Below are positions 6,352 to 14,382 of a DNA stretch of 15,939 nucleotides, piece after piece. Both the position numbers and the translations under genes were made by a program. A model generated the notes under the pieces. That model did no database searches and was not told the origin of the DNA. It saw only the letters and a list, made by a program, of their open reading frames with translations. The DNA is from JBOGVA01 sp050692195 (GTDB taxonomy: Bacteria; Actinomycetota; UBA4738): NCBI GenBank assembly GCA_050692195.1, contig JBOGVA010000029.1:1-15939 (forward strand). Direction: 5' to 3'. Position 1 is the stretch's first letter. Every line of letters begins with the position of its first letter.

Positions 6352-7227
6352 CTACTTCCTTCTCACCGGGTGCCCGCCGAACTGGTTCCGCAGAGCGGCC
6401 ACCATCTTGAGGGCGAAGGACTCCTCCTGGCGCGAGGCGAACCGCCTGAACAGCGAGATCGCCGTGATCGGAGCGGGCACGTCCTCCTCGATGGCCTCGA
6501 GCACCGTCCACCGTCCCTCGCCCGAGTCCTCCACTTGGTCTGTGATGTCGGCCAGCTCGGGGTCCTCGGCCAGGGCACGCTCGGCAAGGTCCAGCAGCCA
6601 AGACTGGATGACCGATCCGTGGCGCCATACCTCGGCGACCTGGTGCAGGTCGAGGTGGGGGAAGAGCTTCGAGCCTCTCAGGATCTCGAACCCCTCCGCG
6701 TACGCCTGGAGCAGCCCGTACTCGATCCCGTTGTGAACCATCTTCACGAAATGGCCTGCACCGGACGGACCCACGTGCGCGTAGCCGTCCTTCGGGGCGA
6801 GGGTGCGAAGGATCGGCTCGAGCCTGGCGAATGCCTCCTCGGTGCCTCCCACCATGAGGCAGAACCCTCGCCTCAGGCCCCACACGCCGCCCGAGGTCCC
6901 GCAGTCGACGAACAGGATCTCCTTTCGTTCCAGGGCCTTGGCGCGTTGGATGGAGTCTCGGAAGTTCGAGTTCCCTCCGTCGACCAGAACGTCGCCCGGC
7001 TCGAGCATCCCCGTCAGCTCACGGACCGTGCGCTCGGTGACCTCGCCGGCCGGGATCATCATCCAGAGGACCCGCGGCGGCCTGAGCTCGTTCACCAGCG
7101 ACTCCAGCGAATCCACCTCGGACACATCCGGGTTGCGGTCGTAGCCGGTGACTTCGTGGCCGCCGCGGCGGAGCCGTTCGGTCATTCCGCTTCCCATGCG
7201 GCCCAGTCCAACCATCCCAAGCTGCAC
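6352..7227 (-). CDS. gnd: Decarboxylating 6-phosphogluconate dehydrogenase, short (GndA/YqeC-like) form
   Basis: A 291-aa enzyme converting 6-phosphogluconate to ribulose-5-phosphate, CO2 and reduced cofactor in the cytoplasm. Residues 3-15 hold the Rossmann loop G-L-G-R-M-G. Asp30 in GYDRNP ends the second strand, where NADP enzymes usually have N-R-T, so NAD+ is the likelier cofactor. DGGNSNF carries the substrate Ser. GAGHFVKMVHNGIEYG holds the catalytic Lys and Asn. The length fits the short class (about 300 aa) rather than the 470-aa form. GTG 7227 directly abuts the pgi stop, and the pgi 3' end supplies a near-perfect GGAGGTGAT ribosome site 8 nt upstream. Confidence 0.92.
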   Translation of the reverse strand: MQLGMVGLGRMGSGMTERLRRGGHEVTGYDRNPDVSEVDSLESLVNELRPPRVLWMMIPAGEVTERTVRELTGMLEPGDVLVDGGNSNFRDSIQRAKALERKEILFVDCGTSGGVWGLRRGFCLMVGGTEEAFARLEPILRTLAPKDGYAHVGPSGAGHFVKMVHNGIEYGLLQAYAEGFEILRGSKLFPHLDLHQVAEVWRHGSVIQSWLLDLAERALAEDPELADITDQVEDSGEGRWTVLEAIEEDVPAPITAISLFRRFASRQEESFALKMVAALRNQFGGHPVRRK

Positions 7228-8760
7228 TCACATCACCTCCAGGAGCCGCTCCAGTGTCACCCGGCCCACTCGCCGTCCCCGCTTGCGCAGCGAACGCAGG
7301 TCGCCAAGAGCCTGGGCGTCGATCAGGTTCCCGAACGAGTAGCGGACGCCCGGGATGGGCGCGTCGGTCCTCCGCCCCTCGTCCACCACCTGGACGAACA
7401 CGCCGTTGTTGGGTCCTCCCTTGTGGAACTGGCCGGTCGAATGCACGAGGCGAGGGCCGAACCCGACCGTGGTGGCGACCTTGAAACGATCCCGGATGGC
7501 CAGGCGGATCCGGTGAAGTTGGGAGACCGTCCGGGGCGCTGGATCCAGGTAGGCGTGGATCGCCACGTAGTCTCCGGCCTTCACGTGACCCAGGAGACCG
7601 GCGAGATCGTCCAGACCTGGATCCTCCGCTTCGCCTGACTGGAGGATCTCATCGGTGGCCGCCTTCGCCTCCGCCACGTTCGGTTGATCGAATGGATTGA
7701 TGCCCAGGACGTGGCCGGCCACCGCCGTGGCGAATTCCCACCGGAAGAACTCCGCGCCGATCCGGATCGGATCTCCGTCGGCCAGCCGAACCACCGGGTG
7801 CCCGGCGGCCTCCAATGGTCCGAGCCGGGGGTCCTCGCCGGTCGTCACGAACAGGCGGTCCTCTCCGTAGACACCCGGCGGGCCCGGATCTTCCCCGATC
7901 ACGGGAAGGATCCCCCTGCCTTCCTTCCCCGTGGACTCCGCGATGAGTTGCTCGACCCAGTTCCCGAACGTCGTGATCACAGGCAGGGGAGCAAGGGTCA
8001 GCTTGTCCCGTCCCGCCAAGGCCGCTTCGGCCATGACCGCCCCCAGACGGGCCCCGGGATTGTCGGCCGGGCCGGCAAGGCAGGCTGCGGCCATCTCCTC
8101 GGCCGCGTCCAGCAGCCGTGTCAGGTCGGTGCCGATCAGAGCCGCCGGCACCAGGCCGAAGTTCGACAGGGCCGAGTAGCGCCCCCCGATGTCCTCGGGG
8201 TTCAAGAAGACCGACCGGAATTGGTTCTCATGAGCCATCGCCTCGAGGGGCGTTCCCGGATCTGTGATGGCCACGAACTGGTCTCCCCGGCCGATCTTGT
8301 CCCAGAAGTGGGCCAGGTGCGCGAGCGTCTCGACGGTCGTGCCCGACTTGCTGGCCGCGACGAACAGCGTCCGGTTCGGGTCGACCGATTCGGTGAGGCG
8401 CTCCACGGTTGCCGGGTGGGTCGTGTCGAGGACTGTGAGGTCGAGGCTGCCCTGAGCGATTCCGAGGGATGCCCGAAGAACCTCAGCGGCTAGGCTCGAC
8501 CCACCCATCCCCAGCAGAACCGCCCGGGAGTACCCGTCGGCGGCGGCGCGCGTGGCGAACGCCTCCAGCTCGGCCAGCTTCTCCCGCATGGCCTGCATGA
8601 CGGTGAGCCATCCCAGCCGGTTGGTGATCTCGGTCGGCTCCGGCTTCCACACGGTGTGGTCCCTGCGCCAGATGCGGCCCACCACGTCCTCCGAGGCCAT
8701 TGCCTCGAGGCGCGCCCCCACTGCGTCGTGCAGCGGATCGAGCCCCTGCCGCGGGCTCAC
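7228..8760 (-). CDS. pgi: Glucose-6-phosphate isomerase, stand-alone domain of the Tal-Pgi type
   Basis: A 510-aa cytoplasmic enzyme interconverting glucose-6-P and fructose-6-P. The sequence resembles the C-terminal half of transaldolase/Pgi fusions: ITNRLGWLTVM, LLGMGGSSLAAEVLR, the SIS phosphate-binding AASKSGTTVET near residues 135-146, GGRYSALSNFGLVPAAL, WVEQLIAESTGKEGRGILPV, and STGQFHKGGPNNGVF near the end. No transaldolase half precedes it. The frame is open upstream but loses homology inside the MFS gene, so I place the start at GTG 8760, with ATG 8700 as the alternative. Neither has a strong ribosome site. The stop is contiguous with gnd, so the pair forms one oxidative-pentose/glycolysis unit. 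A 71-nt gap separates it from the MFS gene. Confidence 0.9.
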   Translation of the reverse strand: MSPRQGLDPLHDAVGARLEAMASEDVVGRIWRRDHTVWKPEPTEITNRLGWLTVMQAMREKLAELEAFATRAAADGYSRAVLLGMGGSSLAAEVLRASLGIAQGSLDLTVLDTTHPATVERLTESVDPNRTLFVAASKSGTTVETLAHLAHFWDKIGRGDQFVAITDPGTPLEAMAHENQFRSVFLNPEDIGGRYSALSNFGLVPAALIGTDLTRLLDAAEEMAAACLAGPADNPGARLGAVMAEAALAGRDKLTLAPLPVITTFGNWVEQLIAESTGKEGRGILPVIGEDPGPPGVYGEDRLFVTTGEDPRLGPLEAAGHPVVRLADGDPIRIGAEFFRWEFATAVAGHVLGINPFDQPNVAEAKAATDEILQSGEAEDPGLDDLAGLLGHVKAGDYVAIHAYLDPAPRTVSQLHRIRLAIRDRFKVATTVGFGPRLVHSTGQFHKGGPNNGVFVQVVDEGRRTDAPIPGVRYSFGNLIDAQALGDLRSLRKRGRRVGRVTLERLLEVM

Positions 8761-8831
8761 GATCCCATCCGGATGACCGGCATGCCGCCATCGTATCGGC
8801 GCGACGGTGGAGGGCGTTTCCGTCCCTCCCC

Positions 8832-10103
8832 CTAGTCGGTCCCATCTGGCTCGGGGATGCGTTCGAGCGTTCGGACCGGCGAGAGGAACGGCGGCACGAA
8901 TGCGAGAAGACTCCCGATGGCCACCACCCACAGCGTCGGTCGCAGTCCGACCGAATTGGCCAGGATCCCACCGGTGAACGAGCCGATCGGGATGGTGCCC
9001 CACACGAGGAAGCGCATCGTGGCGTTCATCCGGCCCTGCATCCTCTGGACGGTGATGGCCTGGCGCAGGCTCACCTGGTTGATGTTGTAGACGGCACCCC
9101 CGAACCCCACGATGGCGATGGAAGCGATGATGAGCGCCATCCCGGTCTCGGGTGTGGCCATGGGGAGGAGGAATCCGGCTGTGCCGAACACGAGGGCCGC
9201 GCCGACGATCGCCGGTCCGACCCCGACTCGGTCCGCGACCCGGCGAGCTGCGAACGCGCCGGCCAGGAACCCCGCGTTGCCGATCCCGAAGGCCAATCCG
9301 ATCTGTCCGGGGGACAGGCGCAGCTCCCGAACGGCGAACAGCACCAGGACCGCGCCCAGCATGCCTCCGCCGAACAGGTTCGACGTGGCCGTGCACATGG
9401 CGATGGGCCGAAGCAGCCGGTGGCCCAGCACATATCGGAGCCCCTCGCCGATCTCCCGGCGCATGGACGCTCTGTCTCGGTCGGCGTGCCGGGCCACGGG
9501 AGGCTCCGGCTTCCGGATCCCGAACAGGAAGCCCAGTGACACCAGGAAGCTGAGTGCGTCCGCGGCGATGGCCACCGGTGCCTTGAGGAGCTCGATCAAT
9601 CCGCCCGCCACGCCGGGTCCGGCCAGCTGCGAGCCGGACCGGCTGATCTCGAGCTTCGAGTTCCCCTCCACCAGCTGGTCCCGATCGACCAGTGCCGGGA
9701 GGTAGGCCTGGTAGGCGACGTCGAAGAAGACCGTGCAGATTCCGGTGAGGAACGCCACGACGTAGAGGTGCAGGATCGTCAGCCCGTCCAAGGCGTAGGC
9801 GATGGGGATGGAACCGAGCAGGACTGCTCTCCCGAAGTCACCCGCGATCAGGATCGGGCGTCTGCGGAGGCGATCCACCCACACTCCGGCCGGGAGGCCG
9901 ACCAGGATGAACGGAAGGTACTCGAACGTGCCGAGCAGGCCCACCTCGAACGGGCTCGCCCCAAGGATGAGGATGGCGGTGACCGGCAAGGCCAGGAGGG
10001 TGACCTGGGTGCCCAACTGGCTGATCGTCTGGCTGGACCAGAGCTTCATGAAGTCGGGATGCCGCCACAGGCTCCCGCGACCGCCGATCGGCTCGGGCTT
10101 CAC
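8832..10103 (-). CDS. Major facilitator superfamily transporter (EntS/MFS_3-like)
   Basis: A 423-aa membrane protein with about 12 hydrophobic helices. After a short cytoplasmic N-terminus (SLWRHPDFMKLWSSQTIS) comes the first helix. The family's loop 2-3 motif appears as GLPAGVWVDRLRRRPILI, a variant of G-x3-D-R-x-G-R-R/K. A central cytoplasmic linker around residues 195-215 separates the halves, ending before the helix that starts RHRLLRPIAMC. The class includes siderophore and macrolide exporters, but the substrate cannot be read from sequence. GTG 10103 lies 3 nt after the propeller gene stop, with no good ribosome site of its own, so translation is likely coupled. The C-terminus is short and acidic. 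Confidence 0.87.
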   Translation of the reverse strand: MKPEPIGGRGSLWRHPDFMKLWSSQTISQLGTQVTLLALPVTAILILGASPFEVGLLGTFEYLPFILVGLPAGVWVDRLRRRPILIAGDFGRAVLLGSIPIAYALDGLTILHLYVVAFLTGICTVFFDVAYQAYLPALVDRDQLVEGNSKLEISRSGSQLAGPGVAGGLIELLKAPVAIAADALSFLVSLGFLFGIRKPEPPVARHADRDRASMRREIGEGLRYVLGHRLLRPIAMCTATSNLFGGGMLGAVLVLFAVRELRLSPGQIGLAFGIGNAGFLAGAFAARRVADRVGVGPAIVGAALVFGTAGFLLPMATPETGMALIIASIAIVGFGGAVYNINQVSLRQAITVQRMQGRMNATMRFLVWGTIPIGSFTGGILANSVGLRPTLWVVAIGSLLAFVPPFLSPVRTLERIPEPDGTD

Positions 10104-10106
10104 GAC

Positions 10107-11582
10107 TTATTTCTGCAGATCGGCGAGATGGGCTCCTGCCCGGCCACCGCCGCCATTCGCCAGGGTGGCGAACGGCGGGAGGGCGTAGATCTGGACCCGA
10201 TCGTCCAGGAAGTCCGAGAAGGCAAGGGTCCGGCCGTCCGGAGAGACATCGAGTCCTGTGGTCTGGTTGCCGCCGACGATGGCGTCCAGGATCCTGCCGG
10301 TCGCCGTGTCGATGGCCAGCACCGAGCCCCATTCGGGTCCCGGGATGTAGTACGAGACGGGGTTGTTCCTACCGCGGTTCGAGACGTACAGCACTCTCCC
10401 GTCCGGAGAGAGGTCCATCGAGTTGGGCGTGTTGTCCGTATCGGCGAGCTTGTGAACGTTCCCCGTCGCCAGGTCGACGACGTAGACCTCGTCGGTCGCC
10501 ATGTCGTCCGCGTAGAGGCGGCCGCCTGCCGCGTCGCCCACCAGATGCCGCATCGCTCCCCCGGTCCTCAGCAGGACCTTGGAGGCGCCGGACTTCAGGT
10601 TGATGCGCTCCAGCTCGCCGTTCTCGAACCCAGCCACGTAGAGGCGCCTGCCATTCGCCGACACATAGAGCCCGCGAGGCGTGTCGACGGTCGGGATTCG
10701 GCGGACCTCCCTGCCCGTCCTGAGGTCGATCTCCGACACGTCGTCGCTCACCCAGTTCGACACATACAGGGTCTTCTCGTCGGGCGAAAGGGCCATGACC
10801 TTGCTCCAGGTGCCCGTCGTGAACAGCTGCCTGCGCACCTCGCGGGACTCCCGGTCGATCTCGAACACCGAGGCGGTCTGCATCTGGCTCGCGTAGACCG
10901 TCGAGCCGTCGCCGGTGAATATCACCTCCACGGCCCCGTGCCGGCCGAGCCTGATGGCGTCGATCCGTCGGTACGTGCGGGCGTCGAAGACCTGAACGCC
11001 GGCCCCGCCCAGGACGCTGACCCAGATCTCCCTGCCGTCGGGTGAGAAAACGACCTGTTTCGGGGCCGGGCCTGTGGCGAATTCGCGGAGCTTGTGGTGG
11101 AGAAGTCCTTTGGGGTCGAGCCACAGGTCGAGCGTGCGCTTCCCGTCCAGATCAACGACCCGAGTGAGGCGGTTGTAGCCATTGCGGGCGAGGGTCAGGT
11201 TGACCCTTCCCTCGGCGACCCTGCCTCTGAAAGGCGTGCGCCCGGTCCGCGCCGAGCCGTCCGCGGCGAGGATGGTGAGTCTGGCTCCCGGCGGATGGGT
11301 GGTGACCCTCAGCGAATGGCGAGGAAGATCGGCGGGAGCCGGCGCTTGGACCTGGGGCGCGTCTGGCGCCGAGGTCCGCTGGGTGGCAGCCGCAGCCGAC
11401 CCCGCTGGGGAGCGATCGAGGAGCCTGCTCGCCCAGATTCCGGCGCTGAGGGTGAGGACGATCAGAGTGACGACGAGCCCAACGAAGGGAGCGATGGTGG
11501 GCCTCCGGGACCGCTGAGGTCGCGCGGTCCGCTGGGCTGTTCCCATCGAGTGACGAGCTCTGTGGCGGAGGTCTTGCTTCAC
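10107..11582 (-). CDS. Membrane-anchored PEGA-domain, seven-bladed beta-propeller protein
   Basis: A 491-aa protein. A basic N-terminus (about 30 residues) leads into one transmembrane helix (residues 32-52), then an Ala/Pro-rich linker (55-88). A PEGA domain follows (89-157: VTTHPPGARLTI, TPFRG, VNLTLARNGYN). The rest is a YVTN/lactonase-type propeller. Seven repeats of the kind SPDGRxLYVSN are visible from residue 180 on, counting the last, SPDGRTLAFSD. The propeller is predicted outside the membrane. PEGA domains occur in surface proteins and kinase sensors; a binding or scaffold role is more likely than catalysis, and no lactonase active site was confirmed. GTG 11582 has no ribosome site; ATG 11546 is the alternative. 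It is the first gene of the leftward operon. Confidence 0.8.
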   Translation of the reverse strand: MKQDLRHRARHSMGTAQRTARPQRSRRPTIAPFVGLVVTLIVLTLSAGIWASRLLDRSPAGSAAAATQRTSAPDAPQVQAPAPADLPRHSLRVTTHPPGARLTILAADGSARTGRTPFRGRVAEGRVNLTLARNGYNRLTRVVDLDGKRTLDLWLDPKGLLHHKLREFATGPAPKQVVFSPDGREIWVSVLGGAGVQVFDARTYRRIDAIRLGRHGAVEVIFTGDGSTVYASQMQTASVFEIDRESREVRRQLFTTGTWSKVMALSPDEKTLYVSNWVSDDVSEIDLRTGREVRRIPTVDTPRGLYVSANGRRLYVAGFENGELERINLKSGASKVLLRTGGAMRHLVGDAAGGRLYADDMATDEVYVVDLATGNVHKLADTDNTPNSMDLSPDGRVLYVSNRGRNNPVSYYIPGPEWGSVLAIDTATGRILDAIVGGNQTTGLDVSPDGRTLAFSDFLDDRVQIYALPPFATLANGGGGRAGAHLADLQK

Positions 11583-11588
11583 GATTCG

Positions 11589-11622
11589 AGCATAGCTAGC
11601 CCCGGCCTTCGGCCCGAGTCAA
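11589..11622 (-). promoter_or_regulatory. Predicted promoter of the PEGA/propeller operon
   Basis: On the minus strand, TTGACT (11622-11617) is followed after 18 nt by TAGCTA (11598-11593), part of TAGCTATGCT. Transcription would start around 11586, within a few bases of GTG 11582. No ribosome site precedes that GTG, so a leaderless message is plausible. A GGCC-GAA-GGCC mini-hairpin lies in the spacer. Confidence 0.45.
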
Positions 11623-11660
11623 GCACCTTCCGCTGGGAGCGGCGGCTACCATGCACCCTC

Positions 11661-12473
11661 GTGGAGGCCCTCGCCCTGAACCGCTGGCTCGTGGCGTACC
11701 GGCGCGCGTGGGAACTGGCCGACGCCCAAGCCGCGGCCGCGCTCTTCTCCGACGATGCCCGATACCGCTCGCATCCGTTCCGTCCTGTTCATGAAGGCCG
11801 GGCCGGAGTGCGGGAGTACTGGACCCGGGCGACCTCCGACCAGGTCGATGTCGACGTTCGGTGGGGCGGCCCGCTCATCGAGGGACCCCGTGTGGCCGTC
11901 GAGTGGTGGGCCACCATGGGGTCCACCGACGGTCGCGAGATGACGCTCGCGGGAGTCCTAGTGCTGCGGTTCGACGACGACGGCCTCTGCTCGGAGCTCC
12001 GCGAGGCCTGGGACGAAGCCGAGGGCCGCACTCCGCCGCCGGAAGGGTGGGGCGAGGTCGACGTCGATGCCGGGGGGGCCGGTGCCGCGCACGTTCAGAG
12101 ATGGGCCGAAGGCTACGAGCGCGCCTGGAGAGCCCCGGACGCCGAGGCAGCCGCGGCGCTGTACGCAGAGGACGTTGTCTACCGTTCACATCCGTTCCGG
12201 GAGCCGCACCGTGGCCGGGATGAGGTGCTCGCATACACGCGCGAGAACTTCGGCATCGAGCGGAACCAGAACCCGCGGTTCGGGGACCCCGTGGCCCACG
12301 GCTCGAGTGCCGCGATCGAGTACTGGGTCCCCATGATGGAGGAGGAACACGAGGTGACGCTGGTCGGCTGCGTGATGCTGCGGTTCGACCCCGACGGACT
12401 GGTGAGGGAGAGCCGGGAGTACTGGTTCGTGGAGCCCGGCCTCCACGAGCAATACGAAGGCTGGGGGCGGTAG
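11661..12473 (+). CDS. Tandem-duplicated SnoaL/NTF2-like protein
   Basis: A 270-aa soluble protein built of two homologous copies about 139 residues apart. The first is at about 8-130 and the second at about 147-268. Shared landmarks are RAW plus an Ala run (14-28 and 153-167), YRSHPFR (35-41 and 174-180), LRFD-x-DGL (102 and 240 on), the following E-x-RE-x-W, and a closing E-GWG. The cone-shaped SnoaL fold usually forms dimers, so this may be a fused pseudo-dimer. Members are isomerases, hydrolases or ligand binders; no function is assignable here. GTG 11661 is the first in-frame start before the homology. It lacks a ribosome site but follows TACCAT by 8 nt, so a leaderless message is possible. 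Confidence 0.75.
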   Translation: MEALALNRWLVAYRRAWELADAQAAAALFSDDARYRSHPFRPVHEGRAGVREYWTRATSDQVDVDVRWGGPLIEGPRVAVEWWATMGSTDGREMTLAGVLVLRFDDDGLCSELREAWDEAEGRTPPPEGWGEVDVDAGGAGAAHVQRWAEGYERAWRAPDAEAAAALYAEDVVYRSHPFREPHRGRDEVLAYTRENFGIERNQNPRFGDPVAHGSSAAIEYWVPMMEEEHEVTLVGCVMLRFDPDGLVRESREYWFVEPGLHEQYEGWGR

Positions 12474-12476
12474 GCG

Positions 12477-12484
12477 AAAGGAGA
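12477..12484 (+). promoter_or_regulatory. Ribosome binding site of the VOC protein gene
   Basis: AAAGGAGA lies 5 nt before ATG 12490 and just after the stop of the SnoaL gene. It fixes the start and shows the second gene is translated from its own site within a shared transcript. Confidence 0.7.
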
Positions 12485-12489
12485 TTGAG

Positions 12490-12927
12490 ATGGCCACGTC
12501 GATCCAGGTCGTGATGGACTGCGCGGACCCCGACCGCCTGGCGGAGTTCTGGGCGGAGGCGCTCGGGTACAAGCTCCAGGACCCGCCCCAGGGGTTCGCG
12601 AGCTGGGAGGACTTCCTGCGAGACCAAGGTGTCCCCCAGAGCGAATGGAACTCCGCCAGCGCCGTGGTGGACCCGGACGGCGGGGGTCCCCGGATCTACT
12701 TCCAGAGGGTCCCCGAGTCCAAGGAGGTGAAGAACCGGGTCCATCTGGACCTCAACGTCAGCGGCGGAAGCAGGGTGCCGCTGGAGGAACGACAGCGCGC
12801 GGTAGACGCCGAGGTGCAGCGGTTGACTGGCTTGGGAGCAACCGTGTTCCGACCCGGCAGTGTGGAGCGAGACGAGTACTGGGTCGTGATGCAGGACCCC
12901 GAGGGCAACGAGTTCTGTGTGCAGTGA
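12490..12927 (+). CDS. VOC-superfamily (glyoxalase-like) protein
   Basis: A 145-aa small cytoplasmic protein of the Glyoxalase_6 kind. It begins IQVVMDCADPDRLAEFWAEA with ALGYK next, the usual first beta-alpha-beta unit. It contains a long insertion with WEDFLRDQG, then IYFQRVPE and KNRVHLDLNV (the His of a potential metal site). It ends in W-V-V-M-x-D-P-E-G-N-E-F-C-V, the canonical C-terminal motif. Members range from dioxygenases to antibiotic-binding proteins; many actinobacterial ones have no known substrate. It lies 16 nt after the SnoaL gene and probably shares its transcript. It converges with fumC, 19 nt away. Confidence 0.85.
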   Translation: MATSIQVVMDCADPDRLAEFWAEALGYKLQDPPQGFASWEDFLRDQGVPQSEWNSASAVVDPDGGGPRIYFQRVPESKEVKNRVHLDLNVSGGSRVPLEERQRAVDAEVQRLTGLGATVFRPGSVERDEYWVVMQDPEGNEFCVQ

Positions 12928-12946
12928 GCCGAAGTAAGCCGGCTGG

Positions 12947-14350
12947 CTACTCGGGACGCACCATCCTCTCCGGTCGCATCGCCTCGTCGTACTCCGACTC
13001 GGTGAGATAGCCGAGCTCGAGGGCCGCCTCCTTGAGCGTCTTGGCCTCGTGGTGGGCCTTCTTCGCGATCTCCGCGGTCTTGTCGTAGCCGATCCGCGGC
13101 GACAACGCCGTGACCAGCATCAGCGATCGCTCGACCAGCTCCTTGATCCGCTCGCGGTTCGGCCGGATGCCCTCCACGCAGAACTCTCGAAACGTCCGGC
13201 ACACGTCGGCCAGGATCGTCACCGAGTGCAGGAAGTTCCGGATCATCACCGGCTTGAACACGTTCAGCTCGAAGTTCCCCTGCGACCCGGCCAGCGTGAT
13301 CGCCACGTCGTTGCCGAAGACCTGGCAGCAGACCATGGTCATGGCCTCTGACTGGGTCGGGTTCACCTTGCCCGGCATGATCGACGAGCCCGGTTCGTTC
13401 TCCGGTAGCTCCAGCTCGCCCAGGCCCGACCGCGGCCCGGAGCCCAGCCAGCGGATGTCGTTGGCGATCTTCATGAGCGAGGTCGCCAGCGTCCGGATGG
13501 CCCCGTGCGCATGGACCAGCCCGTCGTGAGCGGCGAGGGCCGCGAACTTGTTCGGCGCCGAGGTAAACGGCAGGCCCGTCAGCTCGCGAATCTTGGCCGC
13601 GGCCTTCTCTCCGAACCCCGGAGGTGCGTTCAGGCCCGTTCCCACCGCGGTCCCGCCGATCGCCAGCTCGTAGATTCCCGGCAGGGCCTGCTCGATCCGG
13701 GCTACGCCGTCCTGGAGTTGAGCGACGTATCCAGAGAACTCCTGCCCGAGGGTGATGGGGACCGCATCCTGGAGGTGGGTCCGCCCGATCTTCACGATCT
13801 CGGCGAACTCGCCGGCCTTTTCTTCGAGCGCGCCCCGGAGCTCCCGAACGCTCGGGATCAGCCGCTCCACGACGGCCGTCGCCGCGGCGATGTGCATGGC
13901 CGTGGGAAACGTGTCGTTCGAGGACTGTGACATGTTCACGTCGTCGTTGGGGTGGACGGGCTTCTTCGACCCCAGCTCTCCGCCGGCCAGCTCGATCGCG
14001 CGGTTAGAGATGACCTCGTTGGCGTTCATGTTCGATTGGGTGCCCGATCCCGTCTGCCACACGTACAGCGGGAAGTGATCGTCGAGCTTGCCTTCGATGA
14101 CCTCGTCTGCGGCCTGGACGATGAGGTCCGCCTTGTCCCGCGGGAGGAGACCCAGCTCCGCGTTCACCAGGGCGCATGCCTTCTTGAGGATGCCGAACGC
14201 CCGGACGACCTCCAGGGGCATGCGATCGTCGCCGATCGAGAAATGATGCAGGGAACGCTGGGTCTGGGCGCCCCAGTACCGGTCCGCTGGCACCTCGATC
14301 GAGCCCATGCTGTCGGACTCCCTCCTGAAACCTCCGCTCGGCTGCTCCAT
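12947..14350 (-). CDS. fumC: Fumarate hydratase, class II
   Basis: A 467-aa enzyme, the same length as E. coli FumC, interconverting fumarate and malate in the TCA cycle without an iron-sulfur cluster. Key segments: YWGAQTQRS (25-33), TGSGTQSNMNANEV (100-113), HPNDDVNMSQSSND (133-146), GRTHLQDAVPITLGQE (189-204), and the superfamily signature GSSIMPGKVNP (321-331) whose second Ser is the catalytic base. The Thr-x-Gly-x-Thr/Asn-x-Asn pattern distinguishes it from aspartase in my reading, but the assignment rests mainly on overall similarity. ATG 14350 has GAGGAG 7 nt upstream. The frame is open further 5' but without homology. It lies 32 nt after the toxin gene, so it may be co-transcribed with the TA pair. 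Confidence 0.94.
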   Translation of the reverse strand: MEQPSGGFRRESDSMGSIEVPADRYWGAQTQRSLHHFSIGDDRMPLEVVRAFGILKKACALVNAELGLLPRDKADLIVQAADEVIEGKLDDHFPLYVWQTGSGTQSNMNANEVISNRAIELAGGELGSKKPVHPNDDVNMSQSSNDTFPTAMHIAAATAVVERLIPSVRELRGALEEKAGEFAEIVKIGRTHLQDAVPITLGQEFSGYVAQLQDGVARIEQALPGIYELAIGGTAVGTGLNAPPGFGEKAAAKIRELTGLPFTSAPNKFAALAAHDGLVHAHGAIRTLATSLMKIANDIRWLGSGPRSGLGELELPENEPGSSIMPGKVNPTQSEAMTMVCCQVFGNDVAITLAGSQGNFELNVFKPVMIRNFLHSVTILADVCRTFREFCVEGIRPNRERIKELVERSLMLVTALSPRIGYDKTAEIAKKAHHEAKTLKEAALELGYLTESEYDEAMRPERMVRPE

Positions 14351-14382
14351 CGCCTGTCTCCTCGGTTCTCCCCCGCTCCAGC

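Noticed and set aside
8809..8829. GGAGGG/CCCTCC hairpin between the MFS gene and pgi as a terminator
   Set aside because: Six pairs with a nine-base loop and no T-run on either strand; more likely chance in GC-rich sequence.
7228..9396. A 722-codon frame that would give Pgi a long N-terminal extension
   Set aside because: The extra part is Arg/Pro/Gly-rich shadow of the MFS gene and has no transaldolase similarity.
12927..12944. AGCCG/CGGCT hairpin between the VOC gene and fumC as a bidirectional terminator
   Set aside because: Only five pairs and no U tract.
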